Assembly (NCBI GenBank): GCA_021845595.1
Contig: JAJZVV010000007.1
Coordinates: 62,001 to 126,000, forward strand
DNA from: Pseudomonadota bacterium
Lineage (GTDB): Bacteria > Pseudomonadota > Alphaproteobacteria > Acetobacterales > Acetobacteraceae
Length of the DNA: 64,000 nucleotides
Direction of reading: 5' to 3'
The translations under genes were made by a program, and so were the position numbers. The first letter of the stretch is position 1. Every line of letters begins with the position of its first letter. The notes below the pieces were generated by a model. That model made no database searches. It had not been told where the DNA came from and saw nothing but the letters and a program-made list of their open reading frames with translations. Positions 43,558 to 50,256 of the stretch are shown here, piece after piece.

Positions 43558-44049
43558 ATGCGCACACACGTCGCGAGCCTGCTGCACGACGACCATATGG
43601 CAACCCTCGCTCTGATCGGCCGGCTGGAGGCGCTGCTCGGCCGGCACGGTCCCGCGTCCGCCCCGGACGCAGCGGCGACCCCGGTCGCCAACCTGCTGCG
43701 CGAGGTCGAGCAGGCGGTGGCGCGCGAGATCAGGCCGCACTTCGCCTTCGAGGAAGACGCGCTGTTCCCGCGCCTCGCCGAGGCCGGGATGGACGAATTG
43801 GTGGATTTGCTGGTGGCGGAGCATCAAGCGCTTCTGCCGCTCGCCGACCGCGCGGTCGCGCTCGGCAGCCGGGGCCGCGGGGCGGGCTTCGCGCCCGAAG
43901 CGTGGGCGGAATTCCACGCCGTCGCCGCGGCACTCGCCGGCCAGCTCGCCGCCCACGTGGAGAAGGAAGAAATGGCTCTGCTTCCCGCGCTCGATGATCT
44001 GCTCGACGTCGAAACCGACTCGGCACTCGCCCTTGCGGCGCTGCGCTGA
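43558..44049 (+). CDS. Hemerythrin-like HHE-domain protein
   Basis: A 163-residue four-helix protein. The histidine/carboxylate pattern of a non-haem diiron site is visible: HDDH (10-13), HFAFEEDALFP (about 61-71), EHQALL (about 82-87) and HVEKEEMALLP (about 133-143). Such proteins bind or sense oxygen or nitric oxide, or protect iron centres. It lies 30 bases after hcrB on the same strand, so it may be the last gene of the hcr operon and protect the oxygen-sensitive reductases; that role is inference. Confidence 0.8.
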   Translation: MRTHVASLLHDDHMATLALIGRLEALLGRHGPASAPDAAATPVANLLREVEQAVAREIRPHFAFEEDALFPRLAEAGMDELVDLLVAEHQALLPLADRAVALGSRGRGAGFAPEAWAEFHAVAAALAGQLAAHVEKEEMALLPALDDLLDVETDSALALAALR

Positions 44050-44123
44050 TCCGCTTTCGCATGCTCCTGGCCCGGCGGTCTGCCGGAAACCGTCCTGCCA
44101 TGGGCACGCGTCTCGTTTCGTAT

Positions 44124-44176
44124 CCTGATTCAGCCACGCCCATGGGGCTGGGATAGGAATCAGGCCACCCGGTGGC
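44124..44176. promoter_or_regulatory. Interrupted inverted repeat and small palindrome before the tandem-GNAT gene
   Basis: The 145-base gap holds CCTGATTCAGCC (44124-44135) opposed to GGCTG (44146-44150) and GAATCAGG (44157-44164), a stem interrupted by a bulge. GCCACC-C-GGTGGC (44164-44176) follows 18 bases before the next start. No T-tract follows. The first may reduce readthrough from the hemerythrin gene; the second is compact enough to be an operator. Confidence 0.35.
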
Positions 44177-44194
44177 ACAGGGAGAACGGCCCGC

Positions 44195-45202
44195 ATGGAA
44201 GACAGCGATTCGACGCCCCTTCAGGCCGACCGCCTGCAGCTCCGCCCGCTCGACGGCCAGGACCTCGACGCCGTGGTCGCGCTCGATCGGGCGCTCGCCG
44301 GCCACAGCCGCCGCGGCTTCTTCGCGCGCCGGCTGGAGCACGCGGCGCGCGATCCAGGCGGGTTCGTCGCCGTCGCCGCCGAGCGCGACGCAGGCTTGGC
44401 CGGCTTCGCGCTCGCCCGCATCACCGAGGGGGAGTTCGGTGCCACCTCGCGCGGAGCCGTGCTCGACGCGATCGGCGTCGATCCTGCGCTTGCCCGCCAG
44501 CGCGGCGTCGGCCGTGGGCTGATCGACGGGCTGGTCGCCGAGCTGCACGGCCGCGGCATCGGCGAGCTGGCCACCCAGGTGGACTGGACGGAGCACCGGC
44601 TGCTCGGGTTCTTCGCCCGGTCCGGTTTCGATCTGGCGCCACGCATCGTGCTGGCGCGCGCGAGCGCCGACCGGCTGCCGGTGGTGCGGGGTGCAGGCTC
44701 CGAGCGAGACGTCGACCACCGCGACACGACGGGTGATGATTTCCAGTCCCTGGCGCATGACCGGCTGCCCGTCCGCTCGATGACGCGGGAGGATCTCGCA
44801 TCCATCATCGAGATCGACCGGCGCATCACCGGCCGGCCGCGGCCGGCCTATCTCGCCCGCAAGCTCGAGGAGACCTTCACGGAGTCCGCCGTGCAGATGT
44901 CGCTCGTGGTCGAGATCGACCATCACCCCGCCGGGTTCGTCATGGCGCGCGTCGATATCGGCGAGTTCGGCCATGCCGAGCCCGAAGCGGTGATGGACAC
45001 GATCGGCGTCGATCCGCGCCACGGCCACAAAGGGATCGCGACGGCGCTCTTGTCACAGCTCATGGCCAACCTCGTTGCACTGCGCACCGAGACGCTGCGC
45101 ACCGAGGTCGGCTGGAATCATTTCGGGCTCATGCGCTTTCTCGACCGCATGGGATTCGGACCGCATCGGCGCCTGGCGTTGCGGCGCCCGATCCACGGCT
45201 GA
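44195..45202 (+). CDS. Protein of two tandem GNAT acetyltransferase domains
   Basis: A 335-residue protein made of two GNAT-like halves. The first spans residues 12-160 (LQLRPLDGQDLDAVVALD, then GVGRGLIDGLVAEL) and the second spans about 190-330 (LPVRSMTREDLASIIEID, then GHKGIATALLSQLMANL). Both halves share the phrase DAIGVDP or DTIGVDP before the acetyl-CoA loop and the ending GF(D/G)xxxR, so they probably arose by duplication. The second half keeps the better acetyl-CoA-binding loop. Substrate unknown. It lies after the hcr-hemerythrin block on the same strand, separated by hairpin-forming sequence. Confidence 0.8.
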   Translation: MEDSDSTPLQADRLQLRPLDGQDLDAVVALDRALAGHSRRGFFARRLEHAARDPGGFVAVAAERDAGLAGFALARITEGEFGATSRGAVLDAIGVDPALARQRGVGRGLIDGLVAELHGRGIGELATQVDWTEHRLLGFFARSGFDLAPRIVLARASADRLPVVRGAGSERDVDHRDTTGDDFQSLAHDRLPVRSMTREDLASIIEIDRRITGRPRPAYLARKLEETFTESAVQMSLVVEIDHHPAGFVMARVDIGEFGHAEPEAVMDTIGVDPRHGHKGIATALLSQLMANLVALRTETLRTEVGWNHFGLMRFLDRMGFGPHRRLALRRPIHG

Positions 45203-45220
45203 AGCTCGCCGCCGCCGGAC

Positions 45221-47131
45221 TCATTCCCTCCCGGGCAGGCGGTCCGCGATCGCCGCCCGCACCTCGTCGAGCGCGGCGGGATCGTCGATGGTCGGCGGCG
45301 GGTTCGGGGGTTCGCCGTCGGCCAGGCGGCGGATCGAGGCGCGCAGGATCTTGCCGGAGCGGGTCTTGGGCAGCCGCGGCACGATCCGCGCTTCCTTGAA
45401 TGCCGCGACCGGGCCGATCCGTTCCCGCACCAGCGCCACGAGCTCGGCGGTGATCTCCGCCGACGGGCGGTTGACCCCGGTCTTCAGCACGACGAGGCCC
45501 AGGGGGGTCTGGCCCTTGAGCGCATCCTTGGCACCGACGACGGCGCACTCGGCGACATCCTGGTGCGCGGCCAGAACCTCCTCCATCGCCCCGGTCGAGA
45601 GTCGGTGCCCGGCGACGTTGATGATGTCGTCGGTGCGCCCCATCACCCAGACATCGCCGTCGGCATCGATCACCCCGGCATCGCCGGTGCGATACCAGCC
45701 GGGGAAGTCGGCGAGATAGGCGGTGCGGAACCCTTCCTCGTTGTGCCAGAGCGTGGGCGCGCACCCGGGCGGCAGCGGCAGGCGGATGGCGAGATTGCCA
45801 CTCTGCCCGCGCGGCAGAACCGCGCCGGCGTCGTCGAGCGCCTGCACGTCATAGCCCGGCGATGGCCGCCCGCCGGCACCCGGCTTGGGCGCGGTGAGGC
45901 CGAAGCCACGGAAGCCGGCCGTGATCGGCCAGCCGGTCTCGGTCTGCCACCAATGGTCCACGACCGGCTTGCCGAGCTGTTCCGCCGCCCACACGGCGGT
46001 CGGGGGATCGCAGCGCTCCCCGGCGAGGAACAGCGCTTCGAGCCGTGACAGGTCGTGGCGGCGCATCAGCGCGCCCTCCGGGTCCTGCTGCTTGATGGCG
46101 CGGATCGCGGTCGGCGCAGTGAACAGCACGCGCACCCGGTGCTCGGCCGCGACCCGCCAGAACGCGCCGGCATCGGGCGTCCCGACCGGCTTGCCCTCGT
46201 ACATGATGCTCGTGCAGCCGGCGAGCAGCGGCGCATAGACGATGTAGCTGTGCCCGACGACCCAGCCGACGTCGGACGCCGCCCAGAACACGTCCCCGGC
46301 ATCAACGCCGTAGATCATCCGCATCGATTGCGTCAGTGCCACGGCGTGCCCGCCGGCGTCGCGCACGATGCCCTTGGGCCGCCCCGTCGTGCCGGACGTG
46401 AACAGGATATAGAGCGGGTCGGTGGCTGCGATCGGCACCGGCGGATGCGGAGCCGCGCCCGCCTCGGCGGCGTCGAAATCATGGTCCCGCCCGGCGACGA
46501 GCTCCGCCCGCAGCGCCGGCCGCTGCAGGATCAGGCATGCATCCGGCTTGTGCGGCGAGAGCTCGATGGCAGCGTCGAGCAGCGGCTTGTAGGCAACGAC
46601 GCGGCCGGGCTCGAGGCCGCAGGAGGCGGATATCACCACCTTGGGCGCGGCATCGCCGATACGGCTGGCGAGCTCGGGCGCTCCGAAGCCGCCGAAGACG
46701 ACGGAATGGATCGCGCCGAGTCGGGCGCAGGCGAGCATGGCGATGGCCGCCTCCGGCACCATCGGCATGTAGATCACCACCCGGTCGCCGCGCCGCACGC
46801 CGAGCCGGGCCAGCGCCCCGGCGATGCGCGCCACGCGATCGCGTAACTCGGCATAGGTGAAGCGGACCTGGCGGGAGGCCAAAGGACTGTCCCAGATCAG
46901 GGCCGCCTGGCCGCCGCGCCCGGCCTCGACATGCCGGTCGAGGCAGTTATAGGCGGTGTTCAGCTGCCCGCCGGCGAACCACTGGCCGTAAGCGCCTCGG
47001 TCCGGATCGAACACGCGGTCCCATGGGCGGTCCCAATCGATCCCCTCGGCCGCTCGCGCCCACCAGCCTTCCGGATCGCGCCGCCATTCGGCGACGGCTT
47101 CGGTGTAGCGGTCTCGGGTGGTCTCGCTCAT
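45221..47131 (-). CDS. prpE: Propionyl-CoA synthetase/acetyl-CoA synthetase-family ligase
   Basis: A 636-residue adenylate-forming enzyme closest to PrpE. The AMP-binding loop is FTSGTTGRPKGIVRDAGGHA, and the GG(H/Y)A extension is typical of propionyl-CoA synthetases. WWQTETGWPI is the A5-type motif, and PKTRSGKILR holds the catalytic Lys. It activates propionate or another short acid to its CoA ester. The start at 47131 is family-like; upstream residues are Arg-rich and discarded. It converges on the tandem-GNAT gene, with 18 bases between stops, and is divergent from a metabolite symporter that could import its substrate. Confidence 0.85.
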   Translation of the reverse strand: MSETTRDRYTEAVAEWRRDPEGWWARAAEGIDWDRPWDRVFDPDRGAYGQWFAGGQLNTAYNCLDRHVEAGRGGQAALIWDSPLASRQVRFTYAELRDRVARIAGALARLGVRRGDRVVIYMPMVPEAAIAMLACARLGAIHSVVFGGFGAPELASRIGDAAPKVVISASCGLEPGRVVAYKPLLDAAIELSPHKPDACLILQRPALRAELVAGRDHDFDAAEAGAAPHPPVPIAATDPLYILFTSGTTGRPKGIVRDAGGHAVALTQSMRMIYGVDAGDVFWAASDVGWVVGHSYIVYAPLLAGCTSIMYEGKPVGTPDAGAFWRVAAEHRVRVLFTAPTAIRAIKQQDPEGALMRRHDLSRLEALFLAGERCDPPTAVWAAEQLGKPVVDHWWQTETGWPITAGFRGFGLTAPKPGAGGRPSPGYDVQALDDAGAVLPRGQSGNLAIRLPLPPGCAPTLWHNEEGFRTAYLADFPGWYRTGDAGVIDADGDVWVMGRTDDIINVAGHRLSTGAMEEVLAAHQDVAECAVVGAKDALKGQTPLGLVVLKTGVNRPSAEITAELVALVRERIGPVAAFKEARIVPRLPKTRSGKILRASIRRLADGEPPNPPPTIDDPAALDEVRAAIADRLPGRE

Positions 47132-47211
47132 GGCTGCGTCGCCTCCGCGTGCGGACCGTGGGACAGTGCCGCGCCGATCGGCCTCGCGCAACCGTGACGG
47201 CGGTCGATTTC

Positions 47212-47234
47212 GTGCAAAAATTTATCTGCTGCAC
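47212..47234. promoter_or_regulatory. GTGCA-N13-TGCAC inverted repeat between prpE and the symporter
   Basis: GTGCA (47212-47216) and TGCAC (47230-47234) flank an AT-rich core (AAAATTTATC) in the 219-base divergent gap. AT-rich cores inside inverted repeats are typical of regulator sites in GC-rich genomes, and the location would allow joint control of both genes. The rest of the gap shows no other strong signal. Confidence 0.3.
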
Positions 47235-47350
47235 CTGCGAAGACGACGCATTCCTGCTATGCGGCGAGGCCATCCTTGTTTACATCTGCCTGGTAATGCG
47301 TCGGGCCACGAACAGGGCGTGCCCGCGACGGAGCGACGAAGGAGGGAACT

Positions 47351-48976
47351 TTGAGCAATATGACCGCGGCAGGTCCGCATTTCGAGGTGGCGCCGAGCAT
47401 CCGCGTCAGTCGGGCCGAGGAGCGGCGGGTCATCATCGGCTCCGCTGTCGGCACGGTGTTCGAGTGGTATGACTTCTATATTTTTGCCACGCTGGCACCG
47501 TTCTTTGCCGGGCTTTTCTTCCCCAAAGGCAACGATACCGCTGCGCTGCTGTCGGCGTTCGCCGCCTACGCGGTGGGCTTCCTCGTGCGCCCCTTCGGCG
47601 CCATCGTTTTCGGCCGCGTCGGCGACCTGGTCGGACGCAAATACACGTTCCTCGTCACCATTCTGGTGATGGGGTTCGGCACCTTCCTCACCGGCGTCAT
47701 GCCGACCTACGCGGCCATTGGCTGGGCCTCGCCGATCATCCTGGTGCTGCTGCGCTTGCTGCAGGGGCTCGCGCTGGGGGGCGAGTATGGCGGCGCGGCG
47801 ACCTACGTCGCCGAGCACGCGCCGGCCAATGGGCGCGGACTGGCGACCTCCTGGATCCAGACCACGGCAACCGTCGGGCTGTTCGTGGCTCTGTTCGTCA
47901 TCTGGGCGATCCGCGCCATGATGGCGCCGGGCGAGTTCGCGGCGTGGGGCTGGCGCATCCCGTTCCTGCTCTCCGTGGTTCTGCTGCTGATCTCGCTCTA
48001 CATCCGGCTGCGGCTGAATGAGAGCCCCGTCTTCGCGCGCATGAAGTCCGAGGGGCGCGCCTCGAAGGCGCCGCTGACCGAGAGTTTTCTGCACTACCCC
48101 AATAACAAATACGTGCTGCTGGCGCTGCTCGGCGCCACCGCTGGCCAGGGCGTGGTGTGGTACACGGGCCAGTTCTACGCGCTCTTCTTTCTCACCATCG
48201 CGCTGCATCTGGATTACAAGAGCGCCTACTTCCTGGTCGGTGCAGCCCTGCTCGCCGGCACCCCGTTCTTCCTGTTCTTCGGCTGGCTGTCGGACCGGAT
48301 CGGACGTCTCAAGATCATCCTCGCCGGATGTCTGATCGCCGCGCTGACCTTCATTCCGCTGTTCGGCGCCTTGACGCGGGCGATCAATCCGGACCTCGCG
48401 GCGTTCCAGGCCAACACCAAAATCACCGTCGCCGCCGACGCCTGCAACTTCCACGTCTTCGTCGGCCCATGGTCGAAGTTCACCGACTGCGACCGGGCGA
48501 AGGACCAACTGACCAAGGCGGGGCTGAACTTCACCTCGCTCCCGGCGGAGGCGGACAAGCCGGTCGTCGTTACCATCGGAGACACGCGGATCGAGGGCGC
48601 CGACGCGGCCAAGATCAAGGCGGCACTGGACGCCGCCGGCTACAAGGAAAAACCTGACCCGGCGAAGATCGACTGGGCGATGGCCTTCCTCTGGCTGTTC
48701 ATCATGCTGATCTATGTCACCATGGTCTACGGCCCGATGGCGGCCTATCTGGTGGAGCTGTTCCCGGCGAAAATCCGCTACACCTCGATGTCGTTCCCGT
48801 ACCACATCGGCAATGGCTGGTTCGGTGGCATGCTGCCGCTGCTGGCCACGGCCATGGTGGCCTATCACGGTAATATCTACTACGGGCTCTGGTATCCGAT
48901 CGTCGTGGCGCTGATCAGCTTCGTCATCGGCCTGCTCTTCCTGCGCGAGACCCGCAACGTGGATATCCACGCCTGA
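47351..48976 (+). CDS. Metabolite:H+ symporter (MFS, MHS family) with a large loop insert
   Basis: A 541-residue transporter with twelve predicted membrane segments. The MHS signatures are GTVFEWYDFYIF (about 34-45), GRVGDLVGRKYTF (about 88-100) and QGLALGGEYGGAA (about 138-150). Typical MHS carriers have about 430-450 residues. The extra length is a hydrophilic insert from about residue 345 to 441 between segments 9 and 10, predicted to face the periplasm, with two cysteines (365 and 380). The TTG start is favoured because GGAGG lies 5 bases before it, whereas the ATG nine bases later would be 14 away. Likely substrates are organic acids; propionate-like or aromatic acids are possible. Confidence 0.82.
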   Translation: MSNMTAAGPHFEVAPSIRVSRAEERRVIIGSAVGTVFEWYDFYIFATLAPFFAGLFFPKGNDTAALLSAFAAYAVGFLVRPFGAIVFGRVGDLVGRKYTFLVTILVMGFGTFLTGVMPTYAAIGWASPIILVLLRLLQGLALGGEYGGAATYVAEHAPANGRGLATSWIQTTATVGLFVALFVIWAIRAMMAPGEFAAWGWRIPFLLSVVLLLISLYIRLRLNESPVFARMKSEGRASKAPLTESFLHYPNNKYVLLALLGATAGQGVVWYTGQFYALFFLTIALHLDYKSAYFLVGAALLAGTPFFLFFGWLSDRIGRLKIILAGCLIAALTFIPLFGALTRAINPDLAAFQANTKITVAADACNFHVFVGPWSKFTDCDRAKDQLTKAGLNFTSLPAEADKPVVVTIGDTRIEGADAAKIKAALDAAGYKEKPDPAKIDWAMAFLWLFIMLIYVTMVYGPMAAYLVELFPAKIRYTSMSFPYHIGNGWFGGMLPLLATAMVAYHGNIYYGLWYPIVVALISFVIGLLFLRETRNVDIHA

Positions 48977-50011
48977 TCACGTCGCCGCCAAGAACAGCCT
49001 CGCCTGCCGGTCTGCCTCCGAGGGCAGATCGGCAGCTTGGTTGCGAATCCAGCTGACGATATCGCCGAGGGGCCGCGCCCTTTCGGTGTCGCGCAGCAGC
49101 AGATGGTATTGCGGCGGGTAATAGGCGAGGCGCACCCCGCCATCGCCGTTGGCCGCGATGTCGCGCCAAGCCGCCGCCATGGCCGGACGAGGCACGAGCT
49201 GGTCCTGCCCGCCATAGAGGATCAGCGCCGGGCCGCGCAGCCGCGGCGAGGCCGCGAGCGCGGCTCCCATGAGGTCGACGAGGCCCTCCAGCGCATCCAT
49301 CCGCGCCCCATGCAGCGTCAGCGGATCGGTGGACAGGCGGACGAGGGCCGCGCGGTTGTCGGAAGCGACCACACCCGCAACCCGGCCGGTGAGCACGACC
49401 CCCGGCGCAAGGCTCGCGGCGAGGCGCAAGGTCAGGCGGTAGAGCGGGTTCATCGCCGCGCCGCCCCACACCGCGGGCGCCGACAGCACATACCCCGACA
49501 CGTTCGGGGCGGCGTGACTGGTGGCAAGACACATCAACACCGCCCCGCCCATGCTCTCGCCAATCAGGTAGAGCCGGCTGGCCGGATGCGCGCGGGCGAC
49601 GCTCGCCGCCATGTCGGCGGCGTCGGCAACCAGCTGCTGCGTCCCCGGCCAGCGGCCGCGCCCGGGAGCCGCTCCGAACCCGCGCTGGTCGGGGGCGTAG
49701 AGGCCGATTCCGGCCTCCAGGAACCACGGCGCCGGGATTTCCCAGGCATCGCGGCTGTCATTGAACCCGTGCAGTGCCAGCGCCACGGCCCACGGCGATG
49801 CGCCGCTCTCCGGCAACGGCGGCAGCCAGCGCCGGAACGGCAGGCGGGCGCCGTCGCGCACGGTGAAATGCCCGTCCGTCACGGCCGGGGCAGCGCCGAA
49901 CGATGGCAGCGGGGCCACGGTGCAGCCGCTCGCCGCCACGAACGGCGCGGCGAGCAGCACGGAGCGCCGCGGGATGTTGCACGTTGCGCGCACAAGCTGC
50001 ACAGCTATCAT
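48977..50011 (-). CDS. Alpha/beta-hydrolase lipoprotein (lysophospholipase/monoacylglycerol lipase-like)
   Basis: A 344-residue exported hydrolase. The N-terminus has RRSVLLAAPFVAASGC, a hydrophobic signal ending in a lipobox-like ASGC with Cys30 as the lipid-attachment candidate, preceded by a twin arginine. The catalytic elbow is GESMGG, with the acid in LYGGQDQLVP and the final His in YYPPQYHLLL. It probably cleaves ester lipids in the envelope. Its stop is back to back with the stop of the convergent symporter (TGATCA, no spacer). It is divergent from a zinc-finger gene only 30 bases away. Confidence 0.8.
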   Translation of the reverse strand: MIAVQLVRATCNIPRRSVLLAAPFVAASGCTVAPLPSFGAAPAVTDGHFTVRDGARLPFRRWLPPLPESGASPWAVALALHGFNDSRDAWEIPAPWFLEAGIGLYAPDQRGFGAAPGRGRWPGTQQLVADAADMAASVARAHPASRLYLIGESMGGAVLMCLATSHAAPNVSGYVLSAPAVWGGAAMNPLYRLTLRLAASLAPGVVLTGRVAGVVASDNRAALVRLSTDPLTLHGARMDALEGLVDLMGAALAASPRLRGPALILYGGQDQLVPRPAMAAAWRDIAANGDGGVRLAYYPPQYHLLLRDTERARPLGDIVSWIRNQAADLPSEADRQARLFLAAT

Positions 50012-50041
50012 CCCGCCGCTATTCCCGCCAGAGAGGTGCCC

Positions 50042-50239
50042 ATGCCGGACGGAGCGAACTCACCGGGCTCGACCGAGACCATCCGTGTCCATGACCGCGT
50101 CGTTGCCTGCGATGGCGGCGGCGGGGCGCTCGGCCACCCGCGGGTGTTCCTGCGCATCGTCGAGGATGAGGTGGTATGCCCCTATTGCTCGCGCCACTAT
50201 GTCCTCGAGCCCGGTTCGGCTGAGGCGGGCGGCCACTGA
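50042..50239 (+). CDS. Small CHCC-type zinc-finger protein
   Basis: A 65-residue protein of the zf-CHCC family, related to a small accessory subunit of complex I. The metal ligands are Cys21 (VVACDGG), His30 (LGHPRVFL), Cys45 and Cys48 (CPYC). It ends shortly after RHYVL. Bacterial members are commonly encoded beside unrelated housekeeping genes and have no proven role. GAGAGG lies 4-9 bases before the ATG. polA follows after 17 bases. Confidence 0.85.
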   Translation: MPDGANSPGSTETIRVHDRVVACDGGGGALGHPRVFLRIVEDEVVCPYCSRHYVLEPGSAEAGGH

Positions 50240-50256
50240 GCGCGGCGTCCGCGCCG

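Noticed and set aside
48970-48982. Search for a terminator between the convergent symporter and lipase genes
   Set aside because: The stops abut as TGATCA; no hairpin can fit between them, so none is annotated.
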